A stretch of DNA of 64,000 bases from Saccharopolyspora flava (GTDB lineage: Bacteria; Actinomycetota; Actinomycetes; Mycobacteriales; Pseudonocardiaceae), in assembly GCF_900116135.1 (NCBI RefSeq), contig NZ_FOZX01000001.1, positions 620,001 through 684,000 on the forward strand, given 5' to 3'. The notes beneath the pieces are model-generated. The model worked only from the letters and a program-made list of their open reading frames with translations, had not been told where the DNA came from and did not search any database. The translations under genes were made by a program, and so were the position numbers. Below, piece after piece: positions 7,109 through 14,509 of this stretch. Position 1 is the first letter of the stretch. Each line of letters opens with the position of its first letter.

Positions 7109-9346
7109 TCACGACTTCTCGAGGTACTCCGCGCGCTCCTCGTCGACCACCTCGGCCACCATCCGCGCCAGCCCCGTATGCTCCCGCAACTCCGGGTCCG
7201 CCGCCACGACGCGCTCCGCCTCCTCGCGCGCCTGGGCGATCACGTCCTCGTCCCGCAGCAGCGACAGCATTTTCAACCCGGACTTGCGGCCCGACTGCGC
7301 CGCGCCCAGGATGTCGCCCTCGCGCCGCAGCTCCAGGTCCAGCCGCGCCAGCTCGAACCCGTCGGTGGTGGAGGCGACCGCGTCCAGCCGCTCCCGCGTC
7401 GTGGTGCCGCCCATCGCCTCGGTGACCAGCAGGCACAGGCCCGGCGCGCTGCCCCGGCCGACCCGGCCGCGCAGCTGGTGCAGCTGCGAGACGCCGAACC
7501 GATCCGCGTCCATGATCACCATGACGGTCGCGTTGGGCACGTTCACGCCGACCTCGATCACCGTGGTCGCCACCAGCACGTCGAGCTCGCCCGCGGCGAA
7601 CGAGCGCATCACCGCGTCCTTGTCGTCGGGCGCGAGCCTGCCGTGCAGAATTCCCAGCCGCAGCCCCGAAAGCGGCCCCGCGGCCAGCTGCTCGGCCACG
7701 TCGATCACCGCGACCGGCGGGCGCCGCTGCTCGCCGCCGTCGTCGTCCGGCGGCGGCTCCTCACCGTCACCGTCATCCACAGTGGACTTCTTCTTCGACT
7801 TCTTGCCCTTGCCCGAAGGTTCCTCGTCGTCACCGATGCGCGGGCACACCACGTACACCTGGTGCCCGGCCGCGACCTCCTCGTGGATCCGCGCCCACGC
7901 CCGGTCCAGCCACGCCGGCTTCTCCGACACCGGGACCACGCTGGTGCTGATCGGCGAACGCCCCTGCGGCAGCTCGCGCAGCGCCGAGGTCTCCAGGTCG
8001 CCGTAGACCGTCATCGCCACCGTGCGCGGGATCGGCGTCGCCGTCATCACCAGCACGTGCGGCGCGGTCTCCTCACCACCGCGCGCCCGCAGCGCGTCGC
8101 GCTGCTCGACGCCGAAGCGGTGCTGCTCGTCGACCACCACCAGCCCGAGGTCGGCGAAGGACACCTTGTCCTGGATCAGCGCGTGCGTGCCGACCACGAT
8201 CCCGGCCTCACCGGAGGCCGCCTCCAGCATCGCCTGACGCCGCTGCGCGGTGCTCAGCGACCCGGTCAGCAGCGTCACGCGGGTCGCGTTCTCCGCCCCG
8301 CCCAGCTCACCGGCCATCGCCAGCTCGCCGAGCAGCTCGCGCAGCGACCGCGCGTGCTGAGCGGCCAGGACCTCGGTCGGCGCCAGCATCGCCGCCTGCC
8401 TGCCTGCGTCGACGACCTGCAGCATCGCCCGCAGCGCCACGATCGTCTTGCCGCTGCCGACCTCGCCCTGGACCAGCCGGTTCATCGGGTGCTCGCTGCC
8501 CAGGTCGGTGGCGATCTGCTCGCCGATCTCCTGCTGCCCCCGGGTCAGCTCGAACGGCATCCGCTCGTCGAACGCCGCCCGCACCCCGTCGTCGCGGCGC
8601 GCGCACGCCGGTGCCGGACGCTCCTCGATCGCGCTGCGGCGCTGGGCGAGGATGAGCTGCACGGCCAGCGCCTCGTCCCACTTGAGCCGGTCCTGCGCGG
8701 CGGCGACCTCGCCGAAGTTCTGCGGCCGATGGATCTTGCGCAGCGCGTCCTCCAGCGAGGACATGCCCAGGCGCTCGCGCAGTTCGGTGGGCAGCGGGTC
8801 GTCGGTGCCGTCCCAGACGTCGAGGACCTGGCTGACGCAGCGCGCGATCGACCACGACGGCAGCCCCTGCGCCGACGGGTAGACCGGCAGCAGCGCGGCC
8901 GCGAACTCCTCGGCCGCCGCCCCCACGTCGGTGGCTTCCGAGTCGAACAGCTGGTACTCGGGGTGCGACAGCTGCAGCTGCTCGCGGAACGCGGTCACCT
9001 TGCCCGCGAACATGCCGCGCTTGCCGGGGATCAGCTCCCGCTCGCGCCAGGCCTGGTTGAAGAACGTGCACGACAGCGAGCGGTGCCCGTCGGTGATGCG
9101 GGCCTCGACGATGGTGCCGCGGCGGGACTTCATGGTCCGCTTGGTGACCCGCTCGACCTTGGCCAGCACGGTCGCGTGCTCGCCGAGTTCCAGCCCGGCG
9201 ATCGCGGTCAGCTCGCCGCGCTCGGCGTAGCGGCGCGGGTAGTGCCGCAGCAGGTCGCCGACGGTGACCAGGCCCAGCGCTGATTCGAGCGCCTTGCCGG
9301 TCTTGGCCCCCAACAACCGGTCGAGCTTGGCGTCCAATGTGGTCAC
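7109..9346 (-). CDS. recG: ATP-dependent DNA helicase RecG
   Basis: Branched-DNA translocase that remodels stalled replication forks and Holliday junctions. 745 aa. An N-terminal OB/wedge region is followed by helicase motifs: Walker A GEVGSGKT at 294-301, DEQH at 406-409 with the RecG-typical DEQHRFGV, and MTATPIPRT (motif III) at 434-442. Residues 506-544, inside the second RecA domain, are a charged low-complexity insert (KGKKSKKKS followed by Asp/Glu/Pro-rich sequence) absent from shorter family members, presumably a surface loop. Start is GTG at 9346 with GGAGG 8 nt upstream. Transcribed away from the DUF1648-type gene, 21 nt downstream of its stop. Confidence 0.96.
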   Translation of the reverse strand: MTTLDAKLDRLLGAKTGKALESALGLVTVGDLLRHYPRRYAERGELTAIAGLELGEHATVLAKVERVTKRTMKSRRGTIVEARITDGHRSLSCTFFNQAWRERELIPGKRGMFAGKVTAFREQLQLSHPEYQLFDSEATDVGAAAEEFAAALLPVYPSAQGLPSWSIARCVSQVLDVWDGTDDPLPTELRERLGMSSLEDALRKIHRPQNFGEVAAAQDRLKWDEALAVQLILAQRRSAIEERPAPACARRDDGVRAAFDERMPFELTRGQQEIGEQIATDLGSEHPMNRLVQGEVGSGKTIVALRAMLQVVDAGRQAAMLAPTEVLAAQHARSLRELLGELAMAGELGGAENATRVTLLTGSLSTAQRRQAMLEAASGEAGIVVGTHALIQDKVSFADLGLVVVDEQHRFGVEQRDALRARGGEETAPHVLVMTATPIPRTVAMTVYGDLETSALRELPQGRSPISTSVVPVSEKPAWLDRAWARIHEEVAAGHQVYVVCPRIGDDEEPSGKGKKSKKKSTVDDGDGEEPPPDDDGGEQRRPPVAVIDVAEQLAAGPLSGLRLGILHGRLAPDDKDAVMRSFAAGELDVLVATTVIEVGVNVPNATVMVIMDADRFGVSQLHQLRGRVGRGSAPGLCLLVTEAMGGTTTRERLDAVASTTDGFELARLDLELRREGDILGAAQSGRKSGLKMLSLLRDEDVIAQAREEAERVVAADPELREHTGLARMVAEVVDEERAEYLEKS

Positions 9347-9367
9347 TGCAAGTCCTCCGCCCGCGTC

Positions 9368-9823
9368 CTACTCGGTGCCCGCACTCTCCCGGCCGCCGAA
9401 CCGCCAGCCCGCCCACGCCGCCGGCAGCGCCCCGAGCAGCAACCAGCCCTGTCCGGACAGCTCACCGGCGTCGCGGAAGTCCGGTGCGTCGACGTTCGCC
9501 CACGTCGTCAGCACCACGGTTCCCAGCATCACCCAGCCGAACACCGCCATCACGGCCCCCGCCACCGCCGTGGCCCGCGTCCGCAGCACCCCGCGCAGCA
9601 CCAGCGCGCCCCACACGGCCGCGACCACCAGCCACCACACCAGCTTGCCGAGCAGGAAATCGCGCAGCGAGCTCGACGTCTCCGGCGTCCCGCTCGCGGT
9701 CCACTCGACGGCGATCGGCTCGGGCAACCGCGCCCGCAGCGCCATCGGCACGGCGAGCATCAGCACGGCCACGAGCAGCGTCCAGCCGGTGATCAACCAC
9801 AGGTACCGGCTCCGGATTCGCAC
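9368..9823 (-). CDS. DUF1648-like small membrane protein
   Basis: 151-aa protein with four predicted membrane segments. The pattern LPEPIAVEWTASGTPE after the first helix, and TWANVD near the third, correspond to LPDPIATHFGFGGVPDG and LWVNLDHAGW in the 315-aa protein encoded upstream (10107-11054). It therefore looks like a paralogue of the N-terminal half of that DUF1648 protein. Function is unknown; DUF1648/SdpI-type proteins are linked to immunity or cell-envelope stress in Bacillus. GTG at 9823 has GGGAG six nt upstream. It is separated from the upstream gene by the 25-bp repeat array, which may contain its control region. Confidence 0.7.
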   Translation of the reverse strand: MRIRSRYLWLITGWTLLVAVLMLAVPMALRARLPEPIAVEWTASGTPETSSSLRDFLLGKLVWWLVVAAVWGALVLRGVLRTRATAVAGAVMAVFGWVMLGTVVLTTWANVDAPDFRDAGELSGQGWLLLGALPAAWAGWRFGGRESAGTE

Positions 9824-9906
9824 TGCTGGCTCCCTCGACGACTCGCCCCGAGATTAGCGGCACACCCCGACCACCCGTCCCACCACCCGCGACGACGCGC
9901 GGACGA

Positions 9907-10056
9907 TGACAGAAAGGTTCCCATGCACCGATGAGCGGAAAGCTCCCTTCCACCCGTGGGAGGAAAGCTCCCATCCACCCGTGAGAGGAAAGTTCCCTTC
10001 AGCCGGTGAGCGGAAAGTTCCCATGCTCGCCCGGGAGGAAAGTTCCCCTCGGCGCT
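9907..10056. repeat. Tandem array, six units of exactly 25 bp (family D, GGAAAGTTCCC core)
   Basis: Units start at 9907, 9932, 9957, 9982, 10007 and 10032. Each carries a GGAAAG(T/C)TCCC (first unit GAAAGGTTCCC) dyad, and most start TGAgcG or TGAgaG. The fixed 25-bp spacing, with divergent sequence between cores, resembles iterons or multiple operator sites rather than slippage products. It lies 84-233 bp upstream of the small membrane-protein start at 9823 and downstream of the DUF1648 gene. Confidence 0.85.
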
Positions 10057-10061
10057 GACGG

Positions 10062-10105
10062 CAGGGGAACCTTCCTGCCACGCCCGTGACAGGAAGGTTC
10101 CCCTG
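10062..10105. terminator. Hairpin after DUF1648 gene (inverted pair of family D units)
   Basis: Perfect 16-bp stem (10062-10077 with 10090-10105) and a 12-nt loop, starting 2 nt after the stop of the minus-strand DUF1648 gene. It is made from one inverted and one direct copy of the family D core (GGAACCTTCC/GGAAGGTTCC). Probably the terminator of the GntR-DUF1648 operon. Confidence 0.7.
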
Positions 10106-10106
10106 T

Positions 10107-11054
10107 TCACATCGCCGAGCGTTCCGCGATCAGGGCGTTCAGCAGTTCGGCGCCGCGTTCGGGTTCGTCGGCGCTGATGATGAAGTCGCGGCCGGAGGTC
10201 AGGCGCAGCACCAGGCAGTCGCCGCTGCGGAGCATGATCGCCGTGGCGGCGGGCAGGACCCGGTAGCCCCAGCCTCCGACGGACAGGGCGTGGTGGTGGG
10301 CGACGCTCGCGGCGCTGATCCGGTCGAGGCGGATGCGCCGGACCGGGAAGCGCTGCAGCCCGAAGGCGACGTGCACGCCGCTGTCGTCGACCCGCGTCCG
10401 GGCCGAGGACAGGCCCAGCACCAGCACTCCCACGATCAGCACCGGCACCGCGACGCCCGCGCTGACCAGCGGGAGCAGTCCCACGCCGATGAGCACCCCG
10501 GCGGCACCGACCGCGGTGAGCACGCGGCTGGACGCCGACGAGATCCACACCTCGCGCCTGCCGGGCGCCAGGTCGAGCGCGCCGGCGGGCTCGGGTTCGG
10601 CGCCGGGCTCGTCGGGACCGCGGTTGCCGAGCAGCCAGCCGAGCCACCCGGCGACCGCCGCCGCGCCCAGCACCGGGAGCACGTGCCACAGCGGCAGCCG
10701 GGCGTCCCGCCAACCGGCGTGGTCGAGGTTGACCCACAGCGTCGACCCCAGCAGTCCCGCGAAGAACAGGGCCGCCGCGCCCAGCAGCGCCGCGCTCCCG
10801 GCGCGGTGGGCTCGGCGCCGGCCGGCGGTTCCGACGATCACCGCGAACACCGCCACCAGCAGCCACCCGGGCAGCACGACCAGCGGGAACAGCGCCCGCG
10901 ACGTGGAGCCGTCGGGGACGCCGCCGAAGCCGAAGTGGGTGGCGATCGGGTCCGGGAGCCGGTCGCGCAGCAGCACCAGCGGTGCGATCAGGGCGACCGT
11001 CACGAGCACCGACCACAGCAGCGAGACGACCAGGAACGCCTTCCGGTGGTTCAC
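10107..11054 (-). CDS. DUF1648 domain membrane protein
   Basis: 315 aa with about six membrane segments. The DUF1648 signature LPDPIATHFGFGGVPDG follows the first helix. The C-terminal part (from about residue 215) contains a PH-like region (TRVDDSGVHVAFGLQRFPVRRIRLDRISAA). The GTG at 11054 is preferred: it overlaps the GntR stop as GTGA and has GAGGAGGA just upstream, so translation is probably coupled; an ATG at 11072 has no such site. It forms a two-gene operon with the YtrA-type GntR regulator, a common arrangement in which the regulator represses the operon and the membrane protein may respond to envelope stress. Its true role is unknown. Confidence 0.8.
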   Translation of the reverse strand: MNHRKAFLVVSLLWSVLVTVALIAPLVLLRDRLPDPIATHFGFGGVPDGSTSRALFPLVVLPGWLLVAVFAVIVGTAGRRRAHRAGSAALLGAAALFFAGLLGSTLWVNLDHAGWRDARLPLWHVLPVLGAAAVAGWLGWLLGNRGPDEPGAEPEPAGALDLAPGRREVWISSASSRVLTAVGAAGVLIGVGLLPLVSAGVAVPVLIVGVLVLGLSSARTRVDDSGVHVAFGLQRFPVRRIRLDRISAASVAHHHALSVGGWGYRVLPAATAIMLRSGDCLVLRLTSGRDFIISADEPERGAELLNALIAERSAM

Positions 11055-11398
11055 GATTCCTCCTCGATCCACCGCGCGAGGTCGGCGGCGGTGTAGCCGT
11101 GGCGGCGGGCGTCGGCGAGGAGTTCGCGCGCCCGGGTTCGCAGGCCCGCCTCCGGGTCGGGCTTGCGCAGCACCGTCACCCCGCGTCCGCGGCGGAACTC
11201 CAGCAGTCCCTCGGCCCGCAGTTCGCGCAGCGCGCGCAGCACGGTGTTGGCGTTGACGCGCATCGCGTCGGCCAGGTCACGCGCGGGCGGCAGCCGATCA
11301 CCCGGCTCCACCTCGCCTTCCGCGATGGCGCGCCGGATCGCATCGGCGGCCTGCTCGTGCAGCGGCCGGTCGTCCTCGAGATCCAGGGAGAGCAACAT
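11051..11398 (-). CDS. GntR-family transcriptional regulator, YtrA subfamily
   Basis: 115-aa one-domain regulator. The winged helix-turn-helix spans residues 10-75 (PLHEQAADAIRRAIAEGEV, then LPPARDLADAMRVNANTVLRALRELRAEGLLEFRRGRG), followed by a short C-terminal dimerisation helix pair (about 35 residues) typical of YtrA rather than of FadR/HutC types with ligand domains. It overlaps the downstream DUF1648 gene by 4 nt. A 21-bp palindrome abuts the ATG (11399-11419), so the gene is probably autorepressed. There is no Shine-Dalgarno site because the palindrome occupies that place; a leaderless transcript would explain this. Confidence 0.9.
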   Translation of the reverse strand: MLLSLDLEDDRPLHEQAADAIRRAIAEGEVEPGDRLPPARDLADAMRVNANTVLRALRELRAEGLLEFRRGRGVTVLRKPDPEAGLRTRARELLADARRHGYTAADLARWIEEES

Positions 11399-11419
11399 GG
11401 TGCTAATGACACTAGCACC
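11399..11419 (-). promoter_or_regulatory. Putative GntR/YtrA operator overlapping the start region
   Basis: Perfect inverted repeat GGTGCTA-N7-TAGCACC directly touching the ATG of the regulator. A second dyad, ATGACAC-N11-GTGTCAT, overlaps it. A -10-like TAGTGT lies inside, consistent with a leaderless transcript shut off when the regulator is bound. Confidence 0.65.
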
Positions 11420-11443
11420 ATCGGTGTCATCCTGGAACGACGA

Positions 11444-11489
11444 CGAGGAAGGGAACCTTCCTGCCGTGACAGAAAGGTTCCCTTCCTCG
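11444..11489. terminator. Hairpin 10 nt after the DAK2-protein stop (family D inverted pair)
   Basis: Perfect 16-bp stem (11444-11459 with 11474-11489) with a further CTG/CAG pairing at the loop. It contains two opposed GGGAACCTTCC/GGAAGGTTCCC-type cores of family D. It sits between the DAK2-protein gene and the GntR gene, both on the minus strand. Confidence 0.7.
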
Positions 11490-11498
11490 CGAAACGCG

Positions 11499-13058
11499 CT
11501 ACTCGATGCCGATCAGCAGGAGGGCGTCCAGGGCGCCCGCCGGGTAGGTGGCCATCTCCACCTCGGGGTGCTCCCGGCGCAGGTGAGCGGAAAGTTCCCC
11601 GGGCAGGTCGGCGGGGGTGTTGTCGCCGACCAGGGCGGTCAGCAGCTCGCCGCCGAGGGCCAGCATCCGGGTCAGCAGCTCCTGGGCCGTGGCGGTGAGG
11701 TCCTCGCCGATGAGCACCACCTCGCCGTCGATCAAGCCCAGGATGTCGCCGGGACGGCAGCGGCCCACCCACGTCAGGGCCTCAACGTCGGCGACGTAGA
11801 GCTCCCCGCGACGCGTCGCCGCCGCGGCCTCGGCCATCGCGACCTGATCGTCGGCGCGGCGCCGGTTCGGGTCGTGCACGGCCAGCGCGGCCAGGCCCTG
11901 CACCGGCGAGGCCGTCGGGACCACCACGACCTCCGGGGCGTCCTTGGGCAGATCGGTGACCGCGCGTTCCGCCACCAGGGCCGTGTCCAGGTCGTTCGGC
12001 AGCACCACCACGTGCCCCGCGCCGGTGCCGGTGAAGGCCTCCCGCCACTCGGCCGGGACCGGCATCGAGTCCACCACCAGCACGTCCGCGCCCTCGGCGG
12101 CGAAGACCCCGCCCAGCTCCTCGCCCGGCACGCACGCCAGCACCGCCACGTCGCGGGCGTAGGCCTCCCGCTGGTCGGCGAAGCGCGTCACCTTGATCCG
12201 GTGCACCCGGCCCGACTCGACGCCGGCCTCGATCGCTCCCCCGATCTCGTCGCAGTGCACGTGCACCGCCCACGAACCGGACCCGTCACCCACCACCGAC
12301 ACGCAGTCGCCCAGCTCCCCCAACCGCGCGCGCAGCGCCTCGGCGCGCGCCGCGTCGGTGTCGGCCAGCAGGTACATGACCTCGTAGTCGAAGCTCGACT
12401 CGTGCTCCAGCAGATCCGCCTCGGCCGGGACCGAGGTGCTCGGAGCCAGCCACTCGCCGTCGCGCACCACCGCGTTCAACGCGTCCAGCAGGACCACCAC
12501 GCCCCGGCCACCCGCGTCCACCACGCCCGCGTCCGACAGCACCGGCAGCTGCGCCGGGGTCGCGGCCAGAGCCTCGATCGCGGCCCGCGTCGACCCGCGC
12601 ACCACCTCCGCCAGCTCGTCGGCGCCCCGCGCGCCGTGCGAGGCGGCGCGCAGCACCGACAGCACGGTTCCCTCCTGCGGCTCGGCGACCGCGCGACGCG
12701 CCAGCTGCTCCGCCCGCGTCAGCGCCTCCCGCCACAGCGGGCCGTCGGCCGTCACCGCATCGCCCACCTGCTCGGCCACGCCCCGCAGCGCCTGCGACAG
12801 CAGCATCCCGGAGTTCCCGCACGCCCCGCCCAGCGCGCCCTTCGCCAACGCGTCCAGCACACCACCGAGCGTGTCCGGCGCGGACTCGTCCAACGTGCGC
12901 ACCGCCGCGCGCATCGTCTGCAGCAGGTTCGTGCCCGTGTCGCCGTCGGCGACCGGGAAGACGTTGATGCGGTCGATCGACTCGCGCTCGGCGGTCAACG
13001 CCGACAGGGCCAGGTCCGCCCAGCGACGGGCCGCCGCCGCGTTCAGCGTCCGCAACAC
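11499..13058 (-). CDS. DAK2/DhaL domain protein, fatty-acid-kinase FakA-like
   Basis: 519 aa with the FakA/YloV layout: an N-terminal DhaL ATP-binding domain (residues about 1-200; metal-binding aspartates in NVFPVADGDTGTN, and GALGGACGNSGMLLSQALRG), a middle domain, and a C-terminal FakA-type domain (GVFAAEGADVLVVDSMPVPAE, then LTWVGRCRPGDILGLIDGEVVLIGED). FakA phosphorylates fatty acids presented by FakB; no fakB is seen here, so the substrate is not proven. The GTG at 13058 has GGAGG 7 nt upstream and is preferred over the in-frame GTG at 13073. Codons near 11584-11600 contain an exact 17-nt copy of the family D repeat unit. It is next to recG in mycobacteria too. Confidence 0.85.
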   Translation of the reverse strand: MLRTLNAAAARRWADLALSALTAERESIDRINVFPVADGDTGTNLLQTMRAAVRTLDESAPDTLGGVLDALAKGALGGACGNSGMLLSQALRGVAEQVGDAVTADGPLWREALTRAEQLARRAVAEPQEGTVLSVLRAASHGARGADELAEVVRGSTRAAIEALAATPAQLPVLSDAGVVDAGGRGVVVLLDALNAVVRDGEWLAPSTSVPAEADLLEHESSFDYEVMYLLADTDAARAEALRARLGELGDCVSVVGDGSGSWAVHVHCDEIGGAIEAGVESGRVHRIKVTRFADQREAYARDVAVLACVPGEELGGVFAAEGADVLVVDSMPVPAEWREAFTGTGAGHVVVLPNDLDTALVAERAVTDLPKDAPEVVVVPTASPVQGLAALAVHDPNRRRADDQVAMAEAAAATRRGELYVADVEALTWVGRCRPGDILGLIDGEVVLIGEDLTATAQELLTRMLALGGELLTALVGDNTPADLPGELSAHLRREHPEVEMATYPAGALDALLLIGIE

Positions 13059-13176
13059 CTGGGAACCTCCCACGCACGTTACGATCGGTTGGGCCCGAGA
13101 CTATCGGCAGTCGGCGCGCTCCCGGTGCTCCGGCGCACATCGGCCCCCACCTCGGAAGGAGCCGGTGGCGGTGGGC

Positions 13177-13182
13177 TAGACT
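13177..13182 (+). promoter_or_regulatory. Possible -10 element for rpmB
   Basis: TAGACT fits TANNNT and would start a transcript about 160 nt before rpmB. No convincing -35 lies 16-18 nt upstream, so this is a weak call. Confidence 0.3.
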
Positions 13183-13350
13183 GACCCGGTCCCAGGGTGG
13201 CGATGACCCCGGGCGACCGGGTTCTCCGGGCTCAGGCCGCCGCACGGCGGTGAGCAGGAAGCGCTCCCGCAGGTGCCTCTCCGCTTCGGCGTGGCACGAC
13301 TGCGGAGCTCTCATCGCTGTAACCGTCAAGCAAAGTAAGGGGTGTCTGAC

Positions 13351-13542
13351 GTGGCTGCCGTCTGCGACGTCTGTGGCAAGGGACCAGGCTTCGGCAACTC
13401 GGTCTCGCACTCCCACCGGAAGACCAAGCGCCGGTGGAACCCGAACATTCAGACCGTCCACGCCAAGATCGGTCTGTCCCAGCGCAAGCGCATGAACGTC
13501 TGCACGTCCTGCATGAAGGCAGGCAAGGTCGTCCGCGGCTGA
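13351..13542 (+). CDS. rpmB: 50S ribosomal protein L28
   Basis: 63-aa large-subunit protein. It begins [21 protein letters not shown], the standard actinobacterial L28 start. Two CxxC pairs (CDVC near residues 4-7 and CTSC near 52-55) form a zinc ribbon, so this is the zinc-containing form and not the zinc-free paralogue induced under Zn starvation. The GTG at 13351 follows AAGGGG at about 8 nt; an in-frame GTG at 13342 would add three residues not found in the family. A strong intrinsic terminator follows. Divergent from the DAK2-protein gene. Confidence 0.97.
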   Translation: MAAVCDVCGKGPGFGNSVSHSHRKTKRRWNPNIQTVHAKIGLSQRKRMNVCTSCMKAGKVVRG

Positions 13543-13560
13543 GGTTTTGTTCTTAGGGAG

Positions 13561-13588
13561 CCCCGAGGTGGTTGCGCCTCGGGGTTTT
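13561..13588 (+). terminator. Intrinsic terminator of rpmB
   Basis: Stem CCCCGAGG/CCTCGGGG (13561-13568, 13577-13584), 8-nt loop, then TTTT. 18 nt after the rpmB stop. Confidence 0.9.
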
Positions 13589-13834
13589 CTGCTGTTCAGG
13601 CCAGGAACGACAACCCCGCCACCCACCCACGTCAGGCAACCGGCGAAGCCGGTTTCTCAGTACCCCACCTAAGACGCTGGCACCGCCGCGGGTTCTCAGA
13701 CGTCTTCTGGGGAGGACAGCCGACGCGCCGTGTCTTGGCATACATAAGCCTCGGATCCCGGAGCCAGAAGGCGTCTGAGGTTCCGCTACCCGCACCGCCA
13801 AGCAGGGCGACCACGAAGTAGTTGATCAGTAGAA
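13589..13834. repeat. Intergenic element between rpmB and ung (family E repeat plus hairpins)
   Basis: 246 nt without a convincing gene. Directly after the ung stop (minus strand) lies an 18-nt stretch, TGCTTGGCGGTGCGGGTA (13787-13804), found again right after the ilvD stop at 51613-51630, with similar flanks in both places. Next to it are inverted arms CTCAGACGTCTTCTGG/CCAGAAGGCGTCTGAG (13695-13710, 13764-13779, one mismatch) and a GAA-loop hairpin AACCGGC/GCCGGTT (13638-13654). The minus-strand frame would read VVALLGGAGSGT, echoed by VIALLGGAGKGT after ilvD. Probably a dispersed repeat. Confidence 0.6.
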
Positions 13835-14509
13835 CTAGGGCAGCTTCCAGTCGATCGGCTCCCAGCCCTTCCGAGCCAAGATCTCATTCGTCCTCGAAAA
13901 AGGACGAGAGCCGAAGAAGCCTCGGTCTGCTGACATGGGGCTGGGATGCGGCGACTCGACGCACTCGACGCCGGGCATCAGCGGCCGCAGGTCCCGGGCG
14001 TCGCGTCCCCAGAGGATCGCCACGAGGGGTTCTTCGCGGGCGGCGAGGGCCTTGATGGCCTGGGCGGTGACCTGCTCCCAGCCCTTGCCGCGGTGCGAGC
14101 CGGGCTTGCCGGGGCTGACCGTGAGGGAGCGGTTGAGCAGCAGCACGCCGCGCTCGGTCCACGGGGTGAGGTCGCCGCTGGAGGGCTTCGGGTGGCCGAG
14201 GTCCTCGCAGTACTCCCGGAAGATGTTGACCAGGCTGCGCGGCGGCGCCACGCCCGGGGCGACCGAGAAGCTGAGCCCGACCGGGTGTCCCGGTGTCGGG
14301 TAGGGGTCCTGGCCCACGATCAGCACGCGCACGTCGTGGAAGGGCTGCTGGAACGCGCGCAGCACGTTCTCCGGGGCCGGCAGGTAGGTGCGGCCCTCGG
14401 CGACCTCGGCGCGCAGGAAGTCGCCCATCGCCGCGATCTGGTCCGCGACCGGCGCGAGCGCCTCCGCCCAGCCGGACTCGACGGTTTCGTGCAGGGGACG
14501 TGCTGCCAT
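13835..14509 (-). CDS. ung: Uracil-DNA glycosylase, family 1
   Basis: Removes uracil from DNA in base-excision repair. 224 aa. It shows the water-activating motif [18 protein letters not shown] (catalytic Asp of GQDPYP at about residue 70), the uracil-binding LLLNRSLTV strand and the DNA-intercalation loop [18 protein letters not shown] (the usual HPSPLS reads HPSPMS here). The ATG at 14509 gives the family-typical start MAARPLHE; upstream in-frame residues have no homology. Ribosome site is poor (AACCTGCTCGGC). The stop is immediately followed by the family E repeat. Confidence 0.96.
   Translation of the reverse strand: MAARPLHETVESGWAEALAPVADQIAAMGDFLRAEVAEGRTYLPAPENVLRAFQQPFHDVRVLIVGQDPYPTPGHPVGLSFSVAPGVAPPRSLVNIFREYCEDLGHPKPSSGDLTPWTERGVLLLNRSLTVSPGKPGSHRGKGWEQVTAQAIKALAAREEPLVAILWGRDARDLRPLMPGVECVESPHPSPMSADRGFFGSRPFSRTNEILARKGWEPIDWKLP

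Noticed and set aside
9907-10056. CRISPR array
   Set aside because: The period is 25 bp with only an 11-bp conserved dyad; there are no 30-40 bp spacers and no cas genes nearby.
13553-13801. 82-aa minus-strand ORF between rpmB and ung
   Set aside because: It lies wholly over the rpmB terminator and the family E repeat; the frame is interrupted relative to the copy after ilvD, so it is treated as repeat sequence rather than a gene.
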